A DNA stretch of 64,000 bases, taken from positions 20,973,521 through 21,037,520 of the forward strand of contig OX291544.1 in NCBI GenBank assembly GCA_946406115.1, written 5' to 3'. The notes below the pieces were generated by a model. The model saw only the letters and a program-made list of their open reading frames with translations. It was not told where the DNA came from and did no database searches. Of the stretch, positions 34,600 to 46,700 are shown piece by piece; positions within the stretch are counted from its first letter, which is position 1; the number at the start of each line of letters is the position of its first letter. Made by a program: the position numbers and the translations under genes. The DNA comes from Apoda limacodes. Its lineage: Eukaryota; Arthropoda; Insecta; Lepidoptera; Limacodidae.

Positions 34600-35150
34600 G
34601 TGAGGTTGTTTTTTTGTAAAATATCAATAGTTTCAGCAAGAAAAGTGACGTTCACAAAGTACCTAAAAACTAGAAGTAAAAATAAGCTGTTGGTGCATGA
34701 TACACGTATACATAAAATTAGTAACTCTTTTATGGGGCAATGTAAACACTTTTACAACAAAGTTCCTAATAATATTCAAAAGCTATCAATAAGTAAATTT
34801 AAATCTTTTATCAAACAACTACTTTGTAAAAGGCATACTACAATATTTCAGACTATATAAATGTTAAAAAACCATGGGACTAAAGATTTTCAGTTACAGG
34901 ACGCATAGGTAAACCAGATTAAAATGGAAATGATATAAAATTGTACGGCTTAAAAATTTTATTTATATCATTGATGTATTTGTAGTTTTAATGATTTTTT
35001 TTTAGAGTAACTATCGAGTTTCTTGCCGGATTCTTCTTGATAGAAATCAACAACATTGTGAACCTAGGGTTAAAAAATAGTATTTCATAACTTTTACGAT
35101 TCAAAAGTGTTTGTAAATCTAATGTGAATAAAAAAATTTGACTGACATTG
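34600..35150 (+). mobile_element. 3' end of a second LINE family
   Basis: The plus-strand frame at 34600-34860 reads RSKNKLLVHDTRIHKISNSF, GQCKHFYNKVPNNIQKLS, a pattern common at the very C-terminus of Jockey/CR1 type LINE proteins. It is followed by 3' UTR sequence with TTCTTGCCGGATTCTTCTTG at about 35020. A fragment with the same UTR motif (TCTTGCCGGCTCTTTTCGG) lies at about 60267. Confidence 0.65.
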
Positions 35151-35907
35151 ATATTGAGCTTACTGAAAAATCGCTGTGACATACAGACTAGACATGGGTA
35201 ACTCAAGAAACATTCGTGAGCTGCAGCTCATGCACCTGAGCCGGAGCTCGGCTCAAATTTAAAGAAAGGTGCGTTGTGATTAAGGTTGCGAGATCGTGTC
35301 CAATATTCTTGCAGCTTGTCGGCTCACGTGTCGGCGGCATGTATTGACCTACGAGCCCCGCCGCACACAGGTCGATTCTAGAAATACTTTTTTTTTTCTG
35401 TTTCTATTACATTTATTATACTTATATTTTTAATTATGTATGACTAATGATAGATAGTCCACAATCGGCAATGGGCCCGCGTGTGGACTATGGCCCAAAT
35501 CACCCTCTCTCTTATGAGGGATGGACGTATGAAGACTGGCGAGAATAATAGTTACCAGGGTGTCCACTTTCTGGAAAGTCAGGGAAAAGTCAGGGAAGCT
35601 AAAAGTGGTCAGCGAAAGTCAGGGAAGCTTATGGTAAGGTCAGGGAAAAAACGATATTTACAAAAAAAATTAGGTGTAACAAAAATGCTACTATCCCAGT
35701 GATTATGAGGGATATTTTTATGCTCTAGCTGCCCCTAATCTAGTCTATAAAAGCATTTTTATTTTCAGGCTATTGAAGGATAAATTTATGTTTCTTTGTG
35801 ACATAATTAGATTTCTCCGTTTTAGTAAACTACTTAGTAAAAGTTTTTGATCAACATCATTTCTGTTTATTACAGTGAACTATTAGTGTTAAGTGATTAA
35901 ATTAAAA

Positions 35908-38900
35908 ATGTCAAAATTTGTTCAAAAAAGTGTCATTTTAATAAAGTGTGGCTATTCCCCAAAGTGAACTCAGAATTTGTAGATTGCCTTGATGAAGATT
36001 CAAATGATACAACAGCTGCTTACTGCAGAATGTGCTGCAAAAAAATTAATCTTAGTAATATGGGCAAACAAGCCTTAGTATCACACGCCAAAGGGCCATA
36101 ACATATAAAAAAATATTGAAATAAAAAAAAACAACCGCTTATATCAATATTTCAAAATAAAGCTCGTATTGACAATCAGCAAGCAAGCAGTCATTGAAGC
36201 GAAAAATAGGGTCTTACCTCCGATTTTTTTTACTGTGAACCGATTTGCATGAAATTTTGGAATTAGGCTCATCTTACCCTAAACTTCAAAAGTGAAAATG
36301 ATCTGAGCTCCGCCTATTAGTTTTAAGGGGTGTAAACAACCCCTTAATGGAAAAATTTACATTCAGCCATTTATCCCTAGGAAACGTGTCAAAGGGTGAA
36401 AGTGTTATCTAACACAATTACCTCATAATAAAATCATTTTCAACCCCTTGAAAACCTTACAACCCTTGCAAACAACCCCTTAATTGAAAAAATTACAAAA
36501 AGTTACTTTGGTATGACATAAAAAGATTTTAGTATAGAGTTAATAATATTTTATGTTTTCTATCTTAATTATCGAATTTTTAACCCCCTTTCGACCCTTA
36601 AAACAATCCCTTGATAAAAAATTGTTTAAAAAAAATTCTTTTGATTAAATGAAAAGGATTTAAATGTTATTCCACATTCTCGTAAATGATTATCATATTC
36701 TCAAGCTTTTTAACCCTTAAAACTACCCCTAAATTAAAACAATAAATATATATGATTACACATTTAAAAATATTTAATTATAGAGTAAGAAATTACCATT
36801 TATTGAATAAAATATAAACTTATAAGTTGTCTAAAACTGCACCAGATTGAATTAGTAATACATTTTAGAAAATTCTGCAACAAGAGCATGACAATGTAAA
36901 ATAAACCATAAAAAACTCAGTCATAATTTTCATTAAATTTTTTAAAAAAACATTATCGTTCATGACTCAGTATATGAACGTTGGTATGTATTCATGCCTA
37001 CGTTTCCAAGACAATAGTTTTGGGTCTCTATTACTGTGTACTTTCACTTTGCTCCAAATATTCTTAAATATAATTTGTAAAAAAAAATACGATTATTTTT
37101 TGATGCTATCACAACTTATAAAAAACTATTTTAAAAGAGCTGCAACTTTTTTCATACAATATATAGTGAAAAACCTTTTATTTTAAAACTGTGAAGGGTC
37201 AAAGGGCTCGAGAGAGACTGTGATCATATCACACACAATCATATCTCCGTCAATTTTTGTGTCACAGAAAAAAAAAATTACAAATTTTTTGTCAGAAAAA
37301 GACCTACATTTTTATTATTATACTTTTATACGTATCTTTCATCATTTTTGAGATATAATGAAAAGAAGGTGGTTTTTGTAAAAATTCGAAAATGTTTTTT
37401 TTAAAACCGTGATTTTTTTGAAAAATATGTGTCCTAAAGCAGCCAAACTGCTAGAATCCATCAAACTCTTTATATTTATGTTAAATCTATACGGAATACG
37501 ATTAATTTTAATTTTGGTGGAAATGGCACTTTTGAAACCCATTGATTTAAAAGAAAAAATCATTAGATGTTCCTCTTATTTGTATTACAGCTGTAAAATG
37601 AGTGATATTACGTGCAAAAGACTTTTAACAGTGCTCATTTTAAAGCTTATTTCAAGCACTAAACCCTATATCATTAAATGCATAAAATGTATCTGCTCGC
37701 CGTTAGATGGCATTGAATACATCGATTAAATTTCAGACAAAATAAAAAACGGCTTTGATCTTTAATATCTAGCTTAATATTGCACTTTGAACACATTTTA
37801 AAAAACCGATTTGTTCAGTCTTTTACCTGCTACAATTGTGTTGATTATAAAACTTTCGTTAAAATGCATATTTTTGGAGATATTTGCAAAAAACCGATAA
37901 AAAACGTGAAAAAAATCCGAATTGTACATTGCCAATAACTTGAAAAGTATTGGGTTTTTTGAAAAACTTTATAAAACATTTTTTTCTTAAAATTAGACCT
38001 TCTATCGATATCGATATAGGTTTATTTTGAAAAAAAATATTTACACCACTGAGAAGGGGTGGCAACCACCCCCAGGGTGGGTGCGGAGTTCAGATCATTT
38101 TCACTTTTGAAGTTAAGGGTAAGATGAGCCTTATCCCAAAATGTCATGCAAATCGGTTCACATTCAAAAATTTCGGAGCAATAACGCTTCAATCATTGCA
38201 CTAAATATTGACATCAATCCTAGTACTACTGCAACTACAACGACAGTTGCAGAGCTGTCCGTACCTACCAAAACTGCATATGACTGCACATATAAGGACG
38301 ATGCAGTTACGTCTGCTGAAATAATTTGGGCCTTAGAGGTAATTTTGAAAATAAGCTTAAATTCATGTGGCAGAACTTACTTAAGACTTTAAGATAATGT
38401 TAACTGACAGTAAGATCGCACTAGGTTATTCTTTGGGCATAAATCACCATACATATATAAATCACGGTATAGCGCCATATTTATTTGCTTAATATAATTA
38501 AAAATTGTAAATTCTATGTAGTTGCCTTTGACGAGAGCCTAAATAAGGTAATGCCAAATGGATTTGGTAATTCGAATGTGTAACACAGACTGACTCGAGA
38601 TACTGGACTAGTGTTTTTATGGGACGGTTAACTGCTGAACATTTATTAAGCAGTTTTTTAGAGGGTTTGTCGGACCTAGACCTCGGAAAATTGTTGCAAG
38701 TTTCAATGGATGGACCTAATGTAAATCACAGTTTCCTCAAAAAACTGAAAACGGAAGTTTCCTATAAAAATAACTCTTTATTAGACATTGGAGTTTGTGG
38801 TCTACCGTGAGTGGTGCTGTTAAAACTGGCCATAATAAGGCAAGCTGGCAAGTATATTTAGTTTTGAGAAATATGTATAATTATTTCAAAGACAGTCCTT

Positions 38901-39600
38901 TTCGGCGAGCACTTTACACAGCTATAACTGGAGGAACAGAATTCCCTATGAAATTCACATCCATCAGATGTTAAGACAGGGCTCTAAAAATATTCGATAA
39001 AATTAAGGATTTTGTCGAAAATGAATCTGTACCAGTAAGCGAAAATAAGAAGACATATAATAACTTTAGTGAAAAACCCTTTACTTAAAGCTCAATTAGC
39101 AAGTACAAGGTCAGTTATAAATCACTGTGAACCATTCTTAAAGCGTTTTCTAGGAAATAAAACTTTAGCACCATTTTTGCACACCGCCCTGTCAGGGTTG
39201 ATAAGAAGCCTCATTGCAAAAATTGTAAAGCCCAAAGAACTTCAAGCTACTTCTGATGAGTAGATCAAAGATCTGGACTTGAAAGACTCAAAAAAATTAA
39301 TAGCAACGGAAAACATTTCGAAGCTAAATGCCTTTTAAAGGAAACAAAATGCACTGACAAAGATCGATTACTGTTCAAAGGCGACTTTAGAAAATTTATC
39401 ATTGTTTTGATAGAGAAATTACTGGAAAGAAGCCCTATAAGATTTCCTTTTGTTCGTGGCTTATCCTGTTTCGATCCTAACATTTTGAAGAATCACCATG
39501 CTGTAACAATAAAAATGCGGACATCATCTTAGAAACATTACACGATGCTGGAAAAATTAGTGGCCAAAAAGCAGACAACGCCCAAAACCAATATTTTATA
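35908..39600 (+). pseudogene. Decayed hAT-like transposase, split by an insertion
   Basis: The plus-strand frame from ATG 35908 begins MSKFVQKSVILIKCGYSPKV and has YCRMCCKKINL...HAKG, a BED/TTF-like C2H2 zinc knuckle. It is cut at about 36190 by a 2-kb element and resumes near 38200 (SIIALNIDINPSTT), then LTAEHLLSSFLEGLSDLDLG, VSMDGPNVNHSFLKKLKTE, and FTSIRW. Many stops and frame changes follow (for instance 39060-39260). DGPNVNHSFLK is common in DUF4371-type hAT proteins of animals. It is a dead copy. Confidence 0.7.
36190..38206. mobile_element. Third nested element with about 110-bp inverted ends
   Basis: The left end (AACCGATTTGCATGAAATTT at about 36239, CATCTTACCCTAAACTTCAA at about 36270) and right end in reverse complement (AACCGATTTGCATGACATTT; CATCTTACCCTTAACTTCAA) match over about 110 bases. 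It splits the inner transposase relic. Short flanking TCATTG occurs on both sides, but the exact ends are unclear. The interior has no convincing protein. Confidence 0.7.
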
Positions 39601-41179
39601 TTATTATTAGGATGTTTTAGCGTAAATATTTAGACTGTAGTCTATATAACTAAAACTTCAAGACCTAATCAAATTTAAGGGTTAAAATTCATAACAAAAC
39701 TTAGGCTAGAATTTTGATTTGCCGAACTTTGACGGGTCGGTTAACGTTTAAAATAGGTGATTATGGAATTTCCATACAATTTCTCATTTTTGGCGTCTGA
39801 TTAACGTCAAAGTCAGTTAGCGCAACCCGCCCTAAGGTTTTCTAAAACGGAGTTTCAGTAGGTACCAACTTTCAAACTTACTAATTAGTTTTTTTTTGTT
39901 TAAGCTCGGACTTATAGTCATTAACGAAGAGTAGGTATATTCTTTTATGTCAAAGATTTGACGTAAAATGCTTCAATATGATAGTGGCGTTTTGTTGACG
40001 ACATAATGTACATAATGCGGTTATCCTACCAAAGAGAATGCACCAAGATTTGTACTGTGTTATACAGAATTTATGACTCTTAACTTGGCAGGATCATTGA
40101 ACGCATTGAAGCAGTCAACAAAACGCACCTGATATAAATAATTGTGACATTTGATATTTACTACTCCAGTTGATTCATAAGGCCCCACTATCTACGTTAT
40201 ATTGAGATTTTTTCTCAGCTGATCTATTTGGTCAAATTAATAATAATTATATCGTGATTAAATCATAGCTGTCTGTAATAATTTTAAGTAACTGATTAGT
40301 TATTCGATTATTGCAAAAGACATTTTGAGTTGATTCTCTCCTAAACATAATTAAAGTAAACTGGTAACTAATAATTGTTGAGACTACTATACTCAGTCTT
40401 CTATAATAATAATAAAGCTATAAGAGATATGAACATATTTTTTCTATGTTTCTTTGTTAATGAATCAATTAAATATCACGTTTATATAACTATTATTATT
40501 TTAAACTCCCTGGAATATTGCTTCATTCCTATTAAAAGTCATGTTCTACTTATATACAGCCATTTTAATAATGTGGTTTCAGTAAAATCTCTTATGGGAA
40601 CGCTACGTATGTCATCTATATACGTAATTACTCAAGAAGAGAAACATATAAATATTTAAACTATCTCCAAATAAAACAACTCTAAATAATGTAATTTGCG
40701 ATACAATTAGATAAACTGATTCCAAAAAAATCTGAGTTTTATTGTTTTGTTTTTTTTTTGTGTACATTATTATTGATTCATCGTTGAATTCACTAAGACC
40801 AACAACAAGTAGAAACAGTAAAACAAAGAAACTCTATTTCAGGGTTGGTTTGAAGTATAATAGTATAAACTTAACAAACTTGAAAGATTTCATAAATATT
40901 ATAATTCTTGGTCAGGGAATTTTGAAGAAAAGTCAGGGTTTTTTTTTTGAAAATTAGAGTGGACACCCTGGTTACACAATTATCTGCATAGCAACCAATA
41001 TTAATACGAAAATTATGTTAAAATAATCTAACTTCACTACAAACATATATGTACATTACCTATAAAATTCAAAAAATGGACTGCACCGGTGCTGTGCGCG
41101 ACATCTTGGATCTGAGCTGTAGCTCAACCTGTTGGAGCTGCGTTTTTGAGCCGGTTCAGCGCTGAGATTTCCATGTCTA

Positions 41180-43754
41180 ATACAGACACCGAAGTCTTAC
41201 CACACCGGTTTACCAAAACTTTCTGTTACCGAACTTAAAAAGCAAAACCTGACTTACTGATTTCTACACTGTGGTGTAGTGTTTTCTAGTATTTTCGGAG
41301 ATTTTATTTTTTAAAGGCAAAATTAAATGTATCATAGACCACAACGAGACCGCAAAATTTTGGCAATGATCCGCCGTTGACAAGGCTTCGCGGCCAAATA
41401 ATCTGACTGGTCACCTCTGAAATAGCTCAATTCAAGCGCATATTATAAGTTTTTATTTTGTAGTTAGCAAGTAAAACTGTTCACTAACTCACTTGATTTT
41501 ATAAATACAGAACACGATAATATGAATAGTCCCTTCAATATTTTTCTGTTATAATTATATAATAGCACTGTAGCTATTTTGTAAATGCAACTTTCTGCGG
41601 ATCAATCACGCTATATCGCGCGTATTCACAAGGGCGGATCCAGAAAAAAAGTTTAGGGGGGGGCGATCATATGATCCGAATGTATTTTTTCGAACTTTGA
41701 ATCTGCAAACGTAAGTTTCCCAATCGACCCAGCTCGTGCAGTTTTTACGGGCCCGGGTGAGTCGCAACGCAACTGCTAATTCTTTAGGGAGTACCTTCGT
41801 GTTGTCAGTGGTGTATATAGAAAATATTTGGGGGAGGCATGTTATGTTAGGTAATTTAGGTAATAAATGCGCAGATTGGCTCCAGCTATCAACCTCTTGC
41901 CGCGCGCTGTTTCCTGGTGAATTTTGTACTTTCAAAACACGCATTGTGGTTGAGCTACTTTTCTTTGTGGTTTTTATGTTTTGAATCCCATAAAATTGGT
42001 TCGGAATGAAAGTGTTCTATGAATTTTAATTCCAATTCGTTAATCCACATTTTTTCAGAATCACTTTTAAAAAACGGTGCAATTTAGAGGTGAATTTTAA
42101 CACTGCGCGCTACACACACCTACGTCTAGCGTCGTTAATACTCAACACGCAATCAATGAACTCAACCGAGAATTTGATGGTGTTCTCTTTCTCGCCCGTG
42201 AAAATCCCTTTGAAGCGGGCTTAAAAACAAGAATAAACGCAGAACACACTAACCCGTGAACGAGAAGGCGAGAAACATATCACATTCACGTGTCTCGGGT
42301 GTTCTCGGGGCTTCTCGGTGACTACTGGTAAATAATCGCTGGAATATTCAAAGAAATCTACACGTATGTAGGAATCTTAAAAGACTGTAGGTACACATCA
42401 CTGCAGTGCAGTCTACATAAACATGTGATATTGCATGTATGTGACTTGCCATTGTAAAAATCAAAATTTTATTTATTCTGTCTGAGAACTCTGAGGAGAG
42501 ACTGCTTCCCGTTTGTGCTCCGTACCCACTTCCCACTGCCAGGAATTTTTGAATCTACGTGGTCACAGTGCGATTTAAGCGGAACTTCCGTCGCGAATGC
42601 TTAAGTTGTGAAATGAGTCGAGGTTTTCCCTAGGGACTACATGGGTTCTTTAAAATTTGATTTATTTTAAGGTTCGGCAACTAGTGAGCAATGCCGCTAG
42701 TAACCCGTATAAAATTAGGCGGGCCGTATACTGGTTTGCCACCTTAGTGGTATTAAAAAACTAAAACGATTTCTGCATCCGTCAACTCAGCACACAATAC
42801 ATAGGAGGTGACAATAGACCCACCTATGTTCGATTTGCGTCTCCTTAGTTTCACCAACGTACAATCTTACATGTTGCGCCCCTTTAATAGAAAAGTTACA
42901 AGGCTGAATTCGTGTTATTTATCCATTCCATTTGCATCTAGACAAACCCTACTTTAGATTCAGTAATTTATGACCCTGCTTGCCAGAATATCTAAAATTT
43001 CACGCAAGTTTTCAGGCTGATATTTTTCTAAGCACCAAACGGCCAAACAGTCTGCTTGCGGTCATCATAGTTTATTGACGCTTGCAACACCAGAAGCACC
43101 ACTCACCCATACCCTACCAATTTACCCTGCGGCTGCGGATCTAATGCCAAGACGTGTCGTTCGTACGCTTTAGTTGCTAAAGTTTAACATGTAAAAATTG
43201 CGGAATCATTAGGCTAAGTGTGACATACAGATGGAAGAACCTAAAGGTAGATAAAGGATCCATCTTTGTCATTTGAGTTGTAGAAGTCGAAATTAGGTTA
43301 GGTATACTTGCAAGATAATAAATTGTAATAGGAATGATTGATGACAACTTTAATCTTCCATTCAACGTCGATGCTGAACGTTTGTCGGTTTGTTGTGTAC
43401 TCTAACTGAGTATACAAAGCAAGCTAGTCGTACCATACACAATAAGAAGCAACAGAAGATTTTTTACGCATCATTATCATTAAAACTTGGTAAATATATG
43501 TAGTTGATTAAAATGTCGATGTTTAAACTTTAAACATCGATCAGTAATCGATTAAGTATTAAAAATAAATCTGTTTTACCAACCAGGCCATAAAAAAATA
43601 TTTAAAAAAAACTTTGAAGTTACCACAGAGTACTTTGAGGTTATATATGTAGATTTTCATATTTTACATAAAATACGTACAAAATATATAAAATAAAGTT
43701 ATTTGCTACTTCATGCTGTCAAAAAATCCTCTTATTGGTTTTAAATAAGAAAGA
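41180..43754. other. Intergenic before PDCD2
   Basis: Contains a fragment of the CAAGGGCGGAT-ended MITE at 41629-41735 (minus orientation relative to 54238-54492), and a worn LINE 3' fragment at 42470-42760 on the plus strand (GAATGCTTAAGTTGTGAAATG; GTTTGCCACCTTAGTGGTA). GACGCTTGCAACACCAGAAG at about 43077 is another scrap of that LINE. Nothing else is supported; the PDCD2 promoter should be within the last few hundred bases. Confidence 0.6.
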
Positions 43755-46700
43755 ATGACTTCAAGAGTGGATATAGGATTCTTAGAACAAAAATTAAATT
43801 GGCTTTTACATCCACGGTTTTTTCCAAGTAAAGTCGGTGGAAAACCAGCCTGGCTAGACTTTAAAAACTTGCCAACTCCTAATGATTTAACATGCAAAAT
43901 TTGCAAGGATCCTTTAATATTTTTGTGTCAGGTTAGAACGGATAATGTTCATTAAGAGGTTAAGGTAGCGCCGCCACCTGTCGCTTCTTGATTTAAGGGT
44001 GCTTGCACACAGCACCCTAGATAGTATGTCAGTTTTTGACTGCAACACCTCAGACTGTAAATACAGGTGTTTTGTTTACCCCATATTTTATTTTGCTAAT
44101 TACAGGTTTATATTTCGTTAAGGCAAAAAAGGGCTAATCCGATAAACTCTTTTCTGTATTCAATGCGCCATGCTTTCCAACACATGATTCCCTCAGTTTT
44201 TATCAAAATTTACAAAACTTATTTCAGACCCCTGCTAGAATATGTTTTTCAAGTTTGGAACCCATACTTCGCGAAAGATATTGACTTGTTGGAAAGTGTC
44301 CAAAGAAAACCAACTAAAATACCCTGTGGCCAAAGAAAAAAACCTATGGGTATTCTCTTTTGCTTTTGTATAAACTTTAAAATACTCACTATTTTAAATA
44401 GATATAAACTTAGCAACGTTAGGGCTTAGTTCAAAAAATTTAAGAGTTCTATCTGACATCTCTCAATGAATCTGTTGAATATTAATGGGTCATTCAAAAC
44501 CTTAGAGTAATAACTCGTCAATTTGAGCTTAAAGAGAGGTTAAAGATTCTAGATGTAAAAAGTTATTAACCTTTGTTGTAAAATATGTATATGTATGTAA
44601 TGTATATCAACAAGTATAAACTTTCAGGTGTATGCTCCATATGAAGAAACAAGTGATTGTTTTCATCGTTCATTGTTTATTTTTATTTGCCGAAATGGTT
44701 CATGCTGCCAAAGTAATTCTACTGATAATTTTAAAATATTACGCTGTCAACTGCCACGCAAAAATGATTTCTATTCATATGAACCCTATGATGAGATTGA
44801 AAATCAGGTATGCCAGCCATATCATTAAATATTGGAAACAGTAATTTTCTATTCAACCAGTTCTACTTATTAATAATGTGAAAGTGTGAGCATGTAAGTA
44901 TGTTTCTTAGTTTTTTATGCCACTACAACTAACCCTATTCAACTGAAACTTGGGACGAAGATAGCTTATACCCTTTGAATTACTTATCTGTAACATTCCC
45001 TGTAGAATTATTACACAAATATAGAATAAAGTGGAATAATTTCTTTATATAGTATTAAGACTGAAATGTGTTCATTTGTTTTTAAATGAAAACCGTAGTT
45101 ATTATTTAGGTATTTTTTTTCATCATACAATCAATAGCTTAAACTAAGTTTTTCCTTCATTACTGGGGATGGAAAGGTATTTTATGCCATTCTTTATCCC
45201 ACCACACCACATGTGTGATGTTCTGTCTATTAATGATATATCTATGGGACATATGCTGTTATTAAAATATATTTACCTAATGTTTTTTATTTATTTTAGG
45301 ATTTCCCAATGAAGATGTGGCCAAAATTATGCAATGTTTGTGGGAATAAAGGACCTTCACATTGTTCAAAATGTAAAAAGGTATTTTATTGTACTCGCAA
45401 ACACCAAATTCTTGATTGGCAGAAAGAACATAAAGAATGCTGTCCAAAATTGCAGGTATATTTTTTATTTTAATTTGCACGAATTTTTCCAGATACCTGA
45501 AAAACTGGGGATATTTGAGGGACAAAAAATTTTTACTTTGGAAGCTGATAAGTAACAAAATGTGCAGTGAAGAAAATAAATGAATTGAAATGAATTTTTA
45601 AAAACCTATACAATGGACCCCACCCGTGCCCAAAAAAATATTTGACATCTGCCAGTGTAATGTATACTAAGCTTGTTTCGAACTTTCTCTTAATTTTGTT
45701 CCGAAACTGTTTGGCAGTTGACATAAGACTTCATCAGAAATTATGCAAACATGGCGGAAAATATATAATTAAGTTCTGCTGTGATACCCTAAACAGTATA
45801 ATAAAAAGCAAGGTACATCAATTAATTTCAAAGTGCTTGCGCCTGTGCAGAACTAACGTCATTATGCATTTCCATTTCTGACAGAACTTTTTGATAAAAA
45901 AGTCAATTAAAATATTAATTTAAATCACAAAGTCACACTAAATAACAAAATCCCTTTAGATTTTACTCTTTAATAATTAATTACAAAGCACTGGACGCTA
46001 GGATAGTGAAGCGTTTGAAACCAGAAATGTGCAAACAGAATGCATTGCCTTCTTTGCCCCAACACGCCTCATTTGTCCCAATAAAAAAGCTACTGAAGCA
46101 AAATTCAATACAAGCATTGAGATGAAGAAGCATTTGTAAACACGCTGCTCTACCCTGATGCAAGGGCCATACTAGCCCTTGATTGTGCAGGTCCATTCAA
46201 TTTTTTAAAAAGTAATTTGTTTTGTAGGAGACTGAACAGGAAAAATCGAATGATTTTATTGTAACCGAAGCAGGAAAATCTATTTTGTTTAAGGAATGGG
46301 AACTTATAGTTGACGCAGAAGATGGAGTAAGTTATTTAATTTGAAATTGAAAGTCAACTTAGTTTTTTAATAGGTACTTTATTTGGCAAAAAACTTTGTC
46401 AGAACCAGACATAGATAACGGGACAGCGCATTTTCTAGCCAGATGTGAAAAAATAATGGTTGCAACTGTGAATAAGACACTGTAACGTTGCATGCAAGTA
46501 GCTTATACGCCTTGTTGGTTACAATAACCTTTTATCACTATATAAAATAAAAAAGAAAATTTAAAACACATCTGCTATAACTAAGTAAACTACTGTAGGT
46601 AGGTAAATTCTTTACTTAGCAATCAACGAGCAAGATACATAACGATTTTGTATCGCACTTTCTTTAACCATTATAGGCCCTACTGCAGGAAAACAGGCGT

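Larger units (their letters stand above)
35556..40970. mobile_element. Inner hAT-type element with 5-bp target duplication GTTAC
   Basis: CAGGGTGTCCACT at 35556-35568 and AGTGGACACCCTG at 40958-40970 are 13-bp perfect inverted ends. GTTAC flanks both (35551-35555, 40971-40975). A CAGGG start is classic for hAT; 5-bp duplications are described for the hAT5 group. AAAGTCAGGGAA repeats lie just inside both ends. The element holds a decayed transposase (separate entry) and a third element. Confidence 0.85.
35189..41179. mobile_element. Outer hAT-type element, 8-bp target duplication ATACAGAC
   Basis: TAGACATGG at 35189-35197 and CCATGTCTA at 41171-41179 are perfect 9-bp inverted ends. Directly outside both is ATACAGAC (35181-35188 and 41180-41187), an exact 8-bp target duplication as made by hAT transposases. 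Near both ends are repeated GAGCTC/AGCTCA-type motifs (GTGAGCTGCAGCTCATGC; CTGAGCTGTAGCTCAACC), typical of subterminal binding sites. Without the element nested in it, it would be about 575 bp and non-autonomous. Confidence 0.88.

Noticed and set aside
45981..46196. Minus-strand 71-residue frame in PDCD2 intron 3
   Set aside because: No recognisable motif and no splice phase that would join it to any neighbour.
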